Positions 10,963-20,347 are shown, counted from the first letter of the stretch. The stretch: 64,000 nucleotides of DNA from Mogibacterium sp. (GCA_017403955.1 JAFRDH010000022.1:62001-126000), one strand, 5' to 3'. The notes: generated from the sequence alone by a model not told the origin. Numbers and translations: made by a program.

Positions 10963-13239
10963 ATGGATATTGTCGGTAAGAATGTTGAGAGGCTCGATGC
11001 CAGAGCCAAAGCTACAGGAGCTGCAAAGTTCACTGTAGATATTCGTGAAGTCGGCATGCTTACAGCTAAGTTCCTGCGCTCTCCTTATTCTTTTGCCCAA
11101 ATTGTTTCCGTAGATACTTCTGAAGCTGAAAAAATGCCTGGTGTTTATGGTTTTGTTGATCAACTGGATCTGGTCGGAAGGACAACACATCATGACATAC
11201 TCGATGACAAAATCAGATTTTTTGGCGAGGCTGTCGTTGGAGTAGCTGCAGAAACAGAAGAGCTGGCATTGGAGGCTCTTGAGAAAGTTCAGGTTACTTA
11301 CAGAGTCCTTCCGGGTGTGTTGGATTTTGAATCTTCTGCGAAAGAAGATGCTCCTAGAGTATGGCCGGGTGGAAATGTTGCGACCTGGAGAGGCGCAAGT
11401 CCTGTAAGTCAGGGAAGCTCACTTCGCTGGGAGAAAGGCAACACTCAGGAGGCAATAGAGAAAGCCGATCATAAGGTGTCAATAACAGTCAAAACACATA
11501 CACAGTTCCACGGCGCGCTTGAACCTCATGCTTGTACGGCAAGCTGGGATCCGGGTATGGAAGTTCTCAGAATGAACATTTCAAGTCAGGGCGTGTATGG
11601 TAATCAGGAAGATATCGCATCTTCACTCCACCTCAATCTTGATCAGGTTCAGGTCACAGCTGGATTTGTCGGAGGAGGATTCGGTTCCAAAGCGCATAAC
11701 ACATGTAAAGAGTATCTTATGAGCGCGATCCTGGCACAGCGCACGCTCAGACCAGTCAGATATGAGCCGGAAAGAAGCGAGGAATGCATAACAGCGCTTA
11801 GACATGAAGCCACATTTTCTTATGAACTTGCGGCAGATAACGATGGTACTGTGAAGGGCATCAGCATGAAGGCTTATCGAGTAGGCGGTGCCCACACATC
11901 ACTGCAGATGAACTTTCTCCTCGGAAGTACGGAATATGTAGCACCGACCTATCTGAGGAGTCCAAATGTCTGCTATGAAGGCTGGAGCGTATACACTAAT
12001 ATGCCGCTGTGCGCTGCATACAGAGGCTTCGGTTATTTCGAAGGTGGTATTGGATTCGCAGAAGCAGTGGATATGCTCGCTGAGGAGATCGGAATGGACC
12101 CGGTCGAATTTCTTCTTAAGAATGTTCCTGTCAAAGGAGATCCTGTAAGTACTGATCAGGGACCGCTTACGACCGCAGGTATACGTGAGACAGTACAAGC
12201 ATGTGCTGATGCGATCAGATGGAAGGCAAAATATCATGTGCCTGGCGGAAGGAAGCTACCTGACGGACGTATGCACGGAATAGGACTTTGCCATGCGATG
12301 GGCAGAGCGACATTGCCGAATTTTGTCACCAGCGGCAACGCAACGGTTCAGGTCAAAATGGATGGAAGTGTAAGAGTCTTTGCAGGTATCAGTGATATCG
12401 GACAGGGGCAGGCTACGGCAATCAAACAGATCGCAGCGGAATCAGTCGGAGTTCCTTTCGACGCTGTTTCCGTGACCTGGGGTGATACTGTAGCTCCGCA
12501 TACCGGCGATCAGGTGGCAAGCTCTACAACAATGATGACCGGTAACGCAGTCAAGCTCGCAGGTGATGACGCGAGAAGGCAGATCATCGAAGTTGCAGCA
12601 AGACTCCTCAAAGAGCCGGAAGAAAACCTGCAGGTGAAGAATGGTTTTGTTTCCAGCATTGCGGACCCTGAGAAGAGGATGCCTGTCTCGGCAGTCATCA
12701 AGTCTCCGGGCGTCAAAGTGATCACCGGAAACGGCAACTGGTCGATAACCGACATACAAGCTTCTCCAAGATCGCTGGTTGTAACTGCCTGTGAAGTAGC
12801 GGTAGACACGGAGACGGGCAAAATCCAGCTCCTTAACATGGTGCAGGGAACAGATTGCGGCAGGGCAATATGCAAAACAAGAGTAGAGGGACAGCTCGAC
12901 GGAGTTCTGTCAGGAGGCGTAGGTTATGTCCTTTCAGAGGACTGCGCTATAGATTTCAAGGACAACGGCAGGATACTCAATCTGAATCTGTATGACTATA
13001 AGATGCCGACTGCACTTGATTGTGTAGATATCCTTCAGCCGGGAATTATTATGGAGTTTCCGGATGAAGTCGGTCCATATGGAGCTAGAGGAATGGGCGA
13101 AGCAACGCTTTCAGCGAGCGCTCCGGCCATCATGAATGCAGTATATAACGCAATCGGTATCAGATTTGAAGCGACACCGCTTACATGCGATAAAGTCCTT
13201 AAAGCAATAAAAGCAAAGCAAAATAAAGAAAGCATTTAA
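10963..13239 (+). CDS. Molybdenum hydroxylase large (molybdopterin-binding) subunit (first pair)
   Basis: Catalytic subunit of the xanthine dehydrogenase/aldehyde oxidase family, 758 residues. The N-terminal a/b hammerhead domain begins GKNVERLDARAKATG. Cofactor-binding segments include VGGGFGSKAHN near residue 232, CAAYRGFGYFEGG near 345 and GQGQATAIKQIA near 480. The late YGARGMGEATLSASAP carries the glutamate expected to act as base in hydroxylation. A GTG at 10954 overlaps the previous stop, but the GGAAGGGAG site is better spaced for the ATG at 10963. The substrate is not decided by sequence; purines or N-heterocycles are plausible. Confidence 0.9.
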   Translation: MDIVGKNVERLDARAKATGAAKFTVDIREVGMLTAKFLRSPYSFAQIVSVDTSEAEKMPGVYGFVDQLDLVGRTTHHDILDDKIRFFGEAVVGVAAETEELALEALEKVQVTYRVLPGVLDFESSAKEDAPRVWPGGNVATWRGASPVSQGSSLRWEKGNTQEAIEKADHKVSITVKTHTQFHGALEPHACTASWDPGMEVLRMNISSQGVYGNQEDIASSLHLNLDQVQVTAGFVGGGFGSKAHNTCKEYLMSAILAQRTLRPVRYEPERSEECITALRHEATFSYELAADNDGTVKGISMKAYRVGGAHTSLQMNFLLGSTEYVAPTYLRSPNVCYEGWSVYTNMPLCAAYRGFGYFEGGIGFAEAVDMLAEEIGMDPVEFLLKNVPVKGDPVSTDQGPLTTAGIRETVQACADAIRWKAKYHVPGGRKLPDGRMHGIGLCHAMGRATLPNFVTSGNATVQVKMDGSVRVFAGISDIGQGQATAIKQIAAESVGVPFDAVSVTWGDTVAPHTGDQVASSTTMMTGNAVKLAGDDARRQIIEVAARLLKEPEENLQVKNGFVSSIADPEKRMPVSAVIKSPGVKVITGNGNWSITDIQASPRSLVVTACEVAVDTETGKIQLLNMVQGTDCGRAICKTRVEGQLDGVLSGGVGYVLSEDCAIDFKDNGRILNLNLYDYKMPTALDCVDILQPGIIMEFPDEVGPYGARGMGEATLSASAPAIMNAVYNAIGIRFEATPLTCDKVLKAIKAKQNKESI

Positions 13240-13259
13240 TCAGGAGGGAGAAACGTGTT

Positions 13260-13766
13260 ATGAGAACAGAACAAAAAGAGTACATCATACTCAATGTGAA
13301 CGGAATCGACCGCAAGTTCACTGTCGGGGAAGACAGAACTGATGTACAGCCATCGGAAACACTTGCAGAAACTCTTCGCAATCGCCTTGATCTGACAGCT
13401 GCCAAAGTGAGCTGCGACAAAGGCGCGTGTGGATGCTGTACTGTGATTGTCGACGGGGAGGCTACTCTCAGCTGCTCAACATTGACTGTTGAGTGTGATG
13501 GAAAACATGTACTGACACTTGAAGGTCTTGAAGATCCTGTGACAGGAGAACTTGATCCTATCCAGCAAGCCTTTATTGATCATACTGCTTTTCAGTGCGG
13601 TTATTGCACTCCGGGAGTCATCATGACAGTCAAGGCACTGCTAATGAAGAATCCACATCCTACAGAAAATGAATTGAAAGAAGCGCTTGCAGGCAATTAC
13701 TGCCGTTGCGGATCACATCATCAGGTGATCGAAACTGTGATGGATATGACAAGAGAGGAGGCTTAG
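13260..13766 (+). CDS. Molybdenum hydroxylase 2Fe-2S subunit (second pair)
   Basis: A 168-residue second copy of the two-cluster iron-sulfur subunit. Cys positions are CDKGACGCCTV near residue 58, SCSTLT, FQCGYCTPG near 119 and YCRCGSHHQVIE near 148. The last motif differs from the CRCTGY form of the first copy, with Gly-Ser-His in place of Thr-Gly-Tyr. GGAGGG precedes the ATG by 11 bases. It lies 20 bases after the first large subunit and one base before the second, so all five hydroxylase genes should be one transcript. Confidence 0.92.
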   Translation: MRTEQKEYIILNVNGIDRKFTVGEDRTDVQPSETLAETLRNRLDLTAAKVSCDKGACGCCTVIVDGEATLSCSTLTVECDGKHVLTLEGLEDPVTGELDPIQQAFIDHTAFQCGYCTPGVIMTVKALLMKNPHPTENELKEALAGNYCRCGSHHQVIETVMDMTREEA

Positions 13767-13767
13767 C

Positions 13768-16065
13768 ATGGCAGAACACAGATATTTAGGCAAGAATCAG
13801 CCAAGGCTCGCAGCGAGAGACATCGTAACAGGAAGAGCCAGATATGCTGCTGATGAAAAAATAGCAGGTATGCTCTGGGCCAAGGTTCTGAGAAGTCCAT
13901 ATGCGTATGCAAAAATCATTGATATCGATACAAGTAAAGCGGAAGCTCTCCCTGGAGTTAAGGCAATAATCACATACAAAAATGCACCTCACTGGAAGGC
14001 TGGCATGATAATTCCTCACAAGCATCTGCTTTCTGACACAGTTTACTTCATAGGAGATGCGGTAGCACTGATCGCAGCCGAGACAGAAGCAATTGCAGAT
14101 GAGGCAAGAGATCTGATCAAAGTCGAATATGAGGAACTCGATCCGATCCTTTCCATTGAGGATTCCATGAAGGAAGATGCTCCTCAGCTTTATCCGGAGA
14201 TCCCCGGGAACGTTGCAGACTATGAACCGTTCGCGAATCAAGGGATGGCACTTACGCAGGAGAAGGTCGGAGACATTGAGGCAGGGTTTGCAGAAGCTGA
14301 TGTTATCCACGAGGTAACTACAGTACTTGAAAACGCGCAGAATCCTCTTCCGCCTGAATCTCCGGGAATCATAGCTGAGTGGAACGGAGAAGATTACGTA
14401 ACTGTCCGTGGCTCTATGTCCAGTAACGGACTCTGCAGAATGATGAACTCAGGATGTATGAATCTCCCGATTTCGAAGATGAGAGTCATTGCGTCTTATG
14501 TTGGAGGCAGTTACGGCTCAAAGCATTTCTCCAGCAATGGCCTGATAATTCATTACGCAGCAGCACTTTCCAAAGCAACCGGCAAGCCGGTGGGACTCTT
14601 CTATGACAGAGAAGAGCATCTGACATGCCAGACAACAAGAATGAATTCGATCGGAAAGTACAAGATCGGAATGAAGAAAGACGGTACGATCACTGCGATC
14701 CAGGGCGAGTGGACAGGTGAAGCAGGAGCTTTCAACGGTGAGCACTATATGATCATCGCTGTTGGACTCATCTCGCAGGGAGTGCTCGCGCAGAGCAAGA
14801 ATGTAGACATTTCGACAAAGATCGTTCTTACCAACCGCCAGACAAGCGGAGCATTCAGAGGATACGGTTATCTTGAGAATGCTATTCACATCAGTAACGC
14901 GTTGTATCAGACTCTCGAGAAAATCGATCTGGATCCTGTCGAATATTTCCGCAGAAACAGGCTCAAAGTGGGAGATGAATTCTACCATGCATATATGTGC
15001 TCCGGAATGGTCAAAGCAGCCGGCCCTGATGCCCTTGAAATGATCAATAAGGGCGCAGAGAAGTTCAGATGGGACGAGAGGTGGAAAGGTTTCGGCGTTC
15101 CGACATATGAAGATGAAAATGTAGTACGTGCAGTCGGTGTAGGATTCTGCGGACAGAGTGACGTAGGAGAACAGCTCGCGAATGAGAACGTCAATCTTAC
15201 ATTCGATGGAGGTGTCACAGTAAGTTGCGTAGCGACTGAATTCGGACCGGGTACAAGAGATGTCATGAGAAAGATCGCAGCGGAGGCCCTGAATGTTGAT
15301 CTCAGCATGGTTCGCGTGACTGACTCTGACAGCATGGCTGCTCCTTATGAATGGGGAAGCACAGGATCGAGAAGTACTTATGCAATGGGAACAGCAGTAC
15401 TGAAGGCCTGCGAGGATGCAAAAAGACAGCTCTTCGAAAGAGTCGCTCAGATTTTCCACTGCCCGCCTGAAGCACTTGAGACCAAGGATGGAATGGTTTC
15501 AATCATAGGACATCCTGAGGCAACAGTTCCATGGATCGCAGCGATCGGATTCAACGGCAGCATTACGGGTGTCGGAAACTTTGGCGGTGAATACAACGTA
15601 CTCGTTCAGCAGGTACAGTTCATCGAAATGGAACTGGATAAGAAAACCGGCAAAGTTACCGTTCTTGAACAGCTTTGTTCAACAGACTGCGGACAGATCG
15701 TAAACCCGGATGCGCTCAAAGGACAGCTTGATGGATACTTCCCTGGTATCGATATGGCGATCAGAGAAGGAATGATCTGGGACAAGGACGGAAGAATCGT
15801 CAATCCGAACATGATCGACTATAAGACAAGAACCTGGAATGAGATCCCAAAACATGAAAATATCATTCTCGAATCGGCGGCAGATGGCAATTATGTAGGA
15901 ACAAAGCCTCCGTACGGAGCATTCGGAGCGGGCGAGCCAAGTCTTGCACCTGGAATCCCGGCTTTGACCCTTGCAATCTATAACGCGACCGGCAAATGGT
16001 TCACAACATATCCAATCACCCCGAAGGAAATCCTGGATGCTCTTAGAGAGAAGGAAGGTAGGTAG
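13768..16065 (+). CDS. Molybdenum hydroxylase large (molybdopterin-binding) subunit (second pair)
   Basis: A 765-residue paralogue of the large subunit at 10963. The N-terminus is the same type (GKNQPRLAARDIVTG). The first cofactor segment reads VGGSYGSKHFSS rather than the usual GGGFG form, and the middle one is GAFRGYGYLENA. The C-terminal PYGAFGAGEPSLAPG keeps the catalytic glutamate. These differences suggest a different substrate from the first large subunit rather than a redundant copy. GGAGG lies 8 bases before the ATG. The overlap of function with a shared FAD subunit downstream is inferred from the gene order. Confidence 0.9.
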   Translation: MAEHRYLGKNQPRLAARDIVTGRARYAADEKIAGMLWAKVLRSPYAYAKIIDIDTSKAEALPGVKAIITYKNAPHWKAGMIIPHKHLLSDTVYFIGDAVALIAAETEAIADEARDLIKVEYEELDPILSIEDSMKEDAPQLYPEIPGNVADYEPFANQGMALTQEKVGDIEAGFAEADVIHEVTTVLENAQNPLPPESPGIIAEWNGEDYVTVRGSMSSNGLCRMMNSGCMNLPISKMRVIASYVGGSYGSKHFSSNGLIIHYAAALSKATGKPVGLFYDREEHLTCQTTRMNSIGKYKIGMKKDGTITAIQGEWTGEAGAFNGEHYMIIAVGLISQGVLAQSKNVDISTKIVLTNRQTSGAFRGYGYLENAIHISNALYQTLEKIDLDPVEYFRRNRLKVGDEFYHAYMCSGMVKAAGPDALEMINKGAEKFRWDERWKGFGVPTYEDENVVRAVGVGFCGQSDVGEQLANENVNLTFDGGVTVSCVATEFGPGTRDVMRKIAAEALNVDLSMVRVTDSDSMAAPYEWGSTGSRSTYAMGTAVLKACEDAKRQLFERVAQIFHCPPEALETKDGMVSIIGHPEATVPWIAAIGFNGSITGVGNFGGEYNVLVQQVQFIEMELDKKTGKVTVLEQLCSTDCGQIVNPDALKGQLDGYFPGIDMAIREGMIWDKDGRIVNPNMIDYKTRTWNEIPKHENIILESAADGNYVGTKPPYGAFGAGEPSLAPGIPALTLAIYNATGKWFTTYPITPKEILDALREKEGR

Positions 16066-16069
16066 ATCG

Positions 16070-18418
16070 ATGAAAAATTTCAAACATAAAGATGCCCTTA
16101 CTGTAAATGAAGCTGCAGAAGCCAAGGCACAAGGCGCAAAGGTCATTGCAGGCGGATCAGACCTGCTCGGAGAACTCAAAGATAAGATTCTCCCTGAGTA
16201 TCCGGAAAAGATCGTAAACATAAAGACGATACCGGGAATGGACGCAATAGAGAAAATCGAAGGAGGTGTACGCATCGGAGCAAATGTTAAGCTGTCAGAA
16301 CTTGCCGGCTGTGAACTGGTCAAAGATAAGGCCCCGGCAGTTGCAGAAGCTGCATACTCAGTAGCGTCACCGCTTATCCGTAATCAGGCGACTGTTGGAG
16401 GAAACATCTGCCAGGATGTACGCTGCTGGTACTATCGTTATCCGAATCAGATCGGGGGCAAGATCCTCTGTAACAGAAAATGCGATGGTATGCAGTGTTA
16501 CGCATTCACCGGAGAAAACAAGTATCACAGCATAATGGGCGGCATGAGAGTCCACAGATCCGGGTGCAGCGAATCCTGCCCTGCACATATCGACATCCCG
16601 CAGTACCTTGAGAAAATCAGAGCCAATGATCTTGATGGAGCAGCCAGGATCCTTATGAAGAAGAATCCTATTCCTGCAATGACAGGACGTGTATGTCCTC
16701 ATACATGCATGACTGACTGCAAGAGAGACAGATATGATGAGTCAGTCAACATCAATCAGATCGAAAGATTTATGGGTGACTATATCCTTGCGCATGCTGA
16801 CAGATTCATGACGGCTCCAGAGCACGAGACCGGAAAGAGTATCGCCATTGCAGGTTCCGGACCGGCGGCTCTTTCTGCAGCGTTTTATCTCAGACAGGCA
16901 GGACACACTGTTACTGTATACGAGAGAATGGAAGAACCCGGAGGCGCATTGATGTACGCTATCCCTGAATATCGTCTTCCTAAGGACCTGGTACGTAAGC
17001 AGATCAAGGCAATTGCCGATATGGGAGTTAAGTTTGTATGCAACACTAAGATCGGTGAGGATGTAACAGTTGATCAGTTGAAAGCTGAAAATGATAAGGT
17101 TTTCCTGGATACCGGTGCATGGGAACCATCGGTTCTCGGTATTGAAGGCGAGGAACTTACAAGATTCGGTCTTGAATTCCTTGTAGAGGTCAAGAAGTGG
17201 ATGGCTGATAAACCTGGTTCAGATGTCATCGTAGTCGGTGGCGGTAGCGTAGCGGTAGACGTTGCGGTCACCGCGAACAGACTTGGAGCAAAGAGTGTTA
17301 AAATGATCACCCTCGAGCCGGCAGACAAGCTTCCTGCATCCAAGAAAGACCTTGACTGGGCTCTTGAAGAGGGGATCACCATGGAAAATTCATGGGGACC
17401 TAAGCGTATCCTCAGAGATGGTTCAAAAATCACAGGACTTGAACTCAAGAAGTGCGTATCGCTTTTCGATGAATCCGGAAGATTCAGTCCTAAATATGAT
17501 GAGAACGACACTATGATCGTAGAAGGTGATGCAATATTCCTTTCGATCGGTCACAGGATCGACCTCAGTTTCCTCGGAGAAGATCCGTTCCTTGCAACAG
17601 AAAGAGGCCGCATCACAGTCGATGATAAGACTCAGGCTACAAGCAAGGAAGGTATTTACGCAGGCGGAGATGTCACAACTGGAACCAAGACAGTTGTACT
17701 GGCTATTGCAGCAGGTAAGAAGGCTGCGGATGCTATGATTGCAGAACTTGGCGGAGAGCCGGAAGCCTCACTCAAAGAGGGATTCCTCAAGGCGGGAGCG
17801 CATTGCCTCGACCATACACCTCAGCTTGAAACACCTCATGTGCCTGCAGCTGAACGTACGATCGACAAAGAAGATGAACTGACATGCAGCTTTGAAGAGA
17901 TCCTGACTGAAGCTAACAGATGTTTCAACTGCTCATGCTATGCCGTAACACCGTCAGACATTGCAACTGCGCTGATGGCTGTACATGCAAAGGTGGTAAC
18001 GAACAAGGCTGTTTATGATTCTGATGAGTTCTTTACCACAAAAGTGAAGATCCAGGATTTCCTTGCGGAAGATGAGATCGTTACAGCAATCGAAGTCCCG
18101 TTTGCAGATGGTGTTTGTTCATACGACAAGTTCAGAGAGAGAGAATCCATTGACTTTGCCGTAGTCGGACTTGCAACTAACTATAAGGTGAAAGACGGAG
18201 TGATCAAGAATGCAGACATCGTTCTTGGAGCTGTCGCACCAGTACCTTACAGAGCCGGGGATGCGGAAACATACCTCACGGGCAAGGCAGTCAGCGAAGA
18301 GGTGGCTGAAAAAGCTGCAGAAATCGCTCTTGCAGGTGCAGATCCTCTCGAACAGACTGAGTATAAAGTAGATATAGCAAAGACTCTCATCAAGAGATCG
18401 ATTATGAAACTTTTATAG
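16070..18418 (+). CDS. FAD subunit of molybdenum hydroxylase with an inserted GltD-like NAD(P)H oxidoreductase module
   Basis: A 782-residue mosaic. Residues 1-160 are the CoxM/XdhB-type FAD domain (AGGSDLLGELKDK, QATVGGNI) with the 4Fe-4S cysteines seen in 4-hydroxybenzoyl-CoA reductase beta subunits (VRCWYYRYP, CNRKCDGMQCYAFTGENKYH). At the point where the family normally continues, a glutamate-synthase-small-subunit-like module is inserted: CSESCPAHIDIPQYL near 165 and CPHTCMTDCKRD near 209 (4Fe-4S clusters), FAD motif GSGPAALSAAF near 260, NAD(P) motif VVGGGSVAVDVA near 388, GIYAGGDVTTG near 525. The host domain resumes at CYAVTPSDIATALMAVHA near 621 and ends with the CO-dehydrogenase flavoprotein C-terminal domain. 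The ATG at 16070 follows AAGGAAGG. Probably it passes electrons from both molybdenum subunits to NAD(P). Confidence 0.88.
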   Translation: MKNFKHKDALTVNEAAEAKAQGAKVIAGGSDLLGELKDKILPEYPEKIVNIKTIPGMDAIEKIEGGVRIGANVKLSELAGCELVKDKAPAVAEAAYSVASPLIRNQATVGGNICQDVRCWYYRYPNQIGGKILCNRKCDGMQCYAFTGENKYHSIMGGMRVHRSGCSESCPAHIDIPQYLEKIRANDLDGAARILMKKNPIPAMTGRVCPHTCMTDCKRDRYDESVNINQIERFMGDYILAHADRFMTAPEHETGKSIAIAGSGPAALSAAFYLRQAGHTVTVYERMEEPGGALMYAIPEYRLPKDLVRKQIKAIADMGVKFVCNTKIGEDVTVDQLKAENDKVFLDTGAWEPSVLGIEGEELTRFGLEFLVEVKKWMADKPGSDVIVVGGGSVAVDVAVTANRLGAKSVKMITLEPADKLPASKKDLDWALEEGITMENSWGPKRILRDGSKITGLELKKCVSLFDESGRFSPKYDENDTMIVEGDAIFLSIGHRIDLSFLGEDPFLATERGRITVDDKTQATSKEGIYAGGDVTTGTKTVVLAIAAGKKAADAMIAELGGEPEASLKEGFLKAGAHCLDHTPQLETPHVPAAERTIDKEDELTCSFEEILTEANRCFNCSCYAVTPSDIATALMAVHAKVVTNKAVYDSDEFFTTKVKIQDFLAEDEIVTAIEVPFADGVCSYDKFRERESIDFAVVGLATNYKVKDGVIKNADIVLGAVAPVPYRAGDAETYLTGKAVSEEVAEKAAEIALAGADPLEQTEYKVDIAKTLIKRSIMKLL

Positions 18419-18426
18419 AGGACATC

Positions 18427-18861
18427 ATGGATAAGAAAAAATGTGAAGAATTGGTTATTTCCTATGGAGAACTGCTGGAAAGTAATTGTTTCACACCTGA
18501 AACGGTAGCTGCCGTATTTGCTGATGATGCTTTTGCAATCCTGCCTCATGCCGGCGAAGGAAAAGGCATCATGGAACTTGTGGGCAAACATTGCGAAATG
18601 ATGGGGCCTTTTACCGGAGCTACTCATAATATCACTAACATCGTTATCACCCCTGTGGGTGATAACGATGTCAAGGCAACGTGGCATATGGAGGTCGTTC
18701 ACCAGTTCAGACCGGAAATCGCGCAAAATCTGCCGGGCGATCTGTTCATCGTAAATGATCTTGTATCTGCGGACCTTGCAAAGCAGGGAGATACATGGAA
18801 AATCAGCAGACTTTCAATGGACACTAAATTCAAATACTTTATCAGCAGCGCAAGAGACTGA
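18427..18861 (+). CDS. NTF2/SnoaL-like small protein
   Basis: A 144-residue protein with the look of the NTF2-like cone fold: an N-terminal helix, VAAVFADDAFAILPHAGEGKGIMELVGKH, then strands ITNIVITPVGDNDVKATWHMEV and a C-terminal GDTWKISRLSMDTKF. The family includes ketosteroid isomerase-like enzymes, dehydratases and ligand-binding proteins. It starts 8 bases after the FAD subunit and probably handles the hydroxylase substrate or product. Its middle contains a perfect 15-bp inverted repeat at DNA level. The ribosome site (GAGGACATC) is weak, which fits translational coupling. Confidence 0.72.
   Translation: MDKKKCEELVISYGELLESNCFTPETVAAVFADDAFAILPHAGEGKGIMELVGKHCEMMGPFTGATHNITNIVITPVGDNDVKATWHMEVVHQFRPEIAQNLPGDLFIVNDLVSADLAKQGDTWKISRLSMDTKFKYFISSARD
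18638..18671. repeat. Perfect 15-bp inverted repeat inside the NTF2-like gene
   Basis: ACATCGTTATCACCC at 18638-18652 is followed by loop CTGT and its exact complement at 18657-18671. It lies in the frame coding NIVITPVGDNDV. In RNA it would be a very stable 15-pair hairpin with a 4-base loop. It may slow ribosomes, reduce transcription into the regulator gene, or be a second repressor site. Confidence 0.85.
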
Positions 18862-18936
18862 TAAGCGACAAAGCTGCTGATTCGTGATATACTGACACAT
18901 GTTATCATTCAAAAATGTCAATGTACGGAGGAATCA

Positions 18937-19593
18937 ATGGCAGCTAGAGATTCTGCTTATGATAAAATACTTGCTTCTGCAGCTAAGCTGTTTGCAACCA
19001 AAGGTTACGCTGGTACTACTACAAGAATGATCGTAGCAGATGCCGGATCGAGCCTTTCCGCGATACAGACGCACTTTGGATCAAAAGAAGGAATTTACTA
19101 TGCGGTAATGAAAAACACCGCTGATATATTCTTTGAACTGAATGATTCATATCTCAGGGAAATCAATGAAATTGACCGTCAGGGATTGTTGGACCGGGAA
19201 ATGGCGTGGAATCAGATCGTAATGCTTCTCGGACACACGATCGACTGGGTTTTCGATCCGAAATACAAGTATGAAATCCTTCTTGTCAACCAGGCTCTTC
19301 TGGGACTTGGCGCGGAGAATGTAGAGATTCCTGAGGAAATATTTAAACTATATCAGTATTTTGAGCGCCTGTTCCGTGCGTATACCGGTGATGATGATAG
19401 CGACTGGCCGGTAAAACTTGCCTTCTTCACGATCACGACTGTTTTCGATGCAGGTAATTATACGGCTATCCTTAACAGGATGCTGGATAAGAATCTTGAG
19501 ACTGAAGAGGGACTTCTGGCAATGAAGCTGAATCTGAAAAGCTATACCATGACCAATCTCAGAGTCAATCTGGATCTCAGATGCAAGGAATAG
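18937..19593 (+). CDS. TetR/AcrR-family transcriptional regulator
   Basis: A 218-residue regulator. The N-terminal HTH has the TetR pattern: ILASAAKLFATKGYAGTTTRMIVADAGSS followed by LSAIQTHFGSKEGIYYAV. The C-terminal ligand domain is not recognised beyond being all-helical. GGAGG lies 7-8 bases before the ATG. It is the last gene before the right flanking repeat and is the natural repressor for the palindrome at the cluster promoter. A TATACT -10-like box at 18888-18893 suggests it can also be transcribed alone. The effector is probably the hydroxylase substrate, by inference. Confidence 0.88.
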   Translation: MAARDSAYDKILASAAKLFATKGYAGTTTRMIVADAGSSLSAIQTHFGSKEGIYYAVMKNTADIFFELNDSYLREINEIDRQGLLDREMAWNQIVMLLGHTIDWVFDPKYKYEILLVNQALLGLGAENVEIPEEIFKLYQYFERLFRAYTGDDDSDWPVKLAFFTITTVFDAGNYTAILNRMLDKNLETEEGLLAMKLNLKSYTMTNLRVNLDLRCKE

Positions 19594-19625
19594 CATGTGC
19601 CAATATATACTCATTGGGCCTCATT

Positions 19626-20256
19626 GGACCGATGTGACCTCAAAATCCTTTTTTGAACGAAGAATAGCTGATAAATTCCAAGAGTCACAGCATCGATGCA
19701 CAATGCAGTTTGTTGTGATACATGAACGATCTCTGCAATGGTCTGCACCCGGTGCATTATAGCAGCTAACACAGAATATGCACGAAATGTATAAAACTAT
19801 GCTGCCTGTCCGGATCGATCAAGGTGCTGAAACAGCGCCGAAGTTCAGTTTTACTGAAAAATGACTATTTCACATCGCATTTTCAGTAATCAGATAAGAT
19901 CAATTGAAAGAGATTGGCCAGCTCATGAAGTACGGAAGAGAAGTTCCATATTAAAAAAATATACAGTGGCGGTATCATGTGGCGCGTACTTTTTCACGGA
20001 TAAAAGCCCAATCGCTAAAACCCTTGATTTCACTGCGTTACAGGCTTTTTAATAATATTGCCTGCAAACGAATAATTATTCATTCTAACGCACCAAGATC
20101 TTATCGCTCCCACTTTTGAGAATCCATTACTGAAAATACACCATACATATGCGGTTTTTCAGTAAAGTTGAACTACGGCCTTTCATAAATGCATTTCTAT
20201 CGCATGCAATTTGCTACTGATTGGATCCATATCTGATCGTGCTCATATAGCGTTCC
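19626..20256. repeat. Right copy of the ~600-bp imperfect direct repeat
   Basis: Same orientation and order of landmarks as 9688-10297, including the inverted-repeat-bounded core from GTTCAGTTTTACTGAAAAA (near 19843) to TTTTTCAGTAAAGTTGAAC (near 20155). It differs by scattered substitutions and about 20 extra bases around 20180-20200. A 63-codon frame in this copy is broken in the other, so it is not a conserved gene. The gap 19594-20411 otherwise holds only the promoter of the following small gene. Confidence 0.8.
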
Positions 20257-20347
20257 ACTTGATGGCAGGACCTTGACCGTCCCGGAACTGCAGCGTGACA
20301 ATTGTTCAAAGCCGTATCCGTAATGGAATATATGTATCACATGTAAC

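Noticed and set aside
19861-20052. 63-codon frame in the right flanking repeat
   Set aside because: The same region in the left copy does not keep the frame, and the protein has no recognisable feature. It is part of the repeat.
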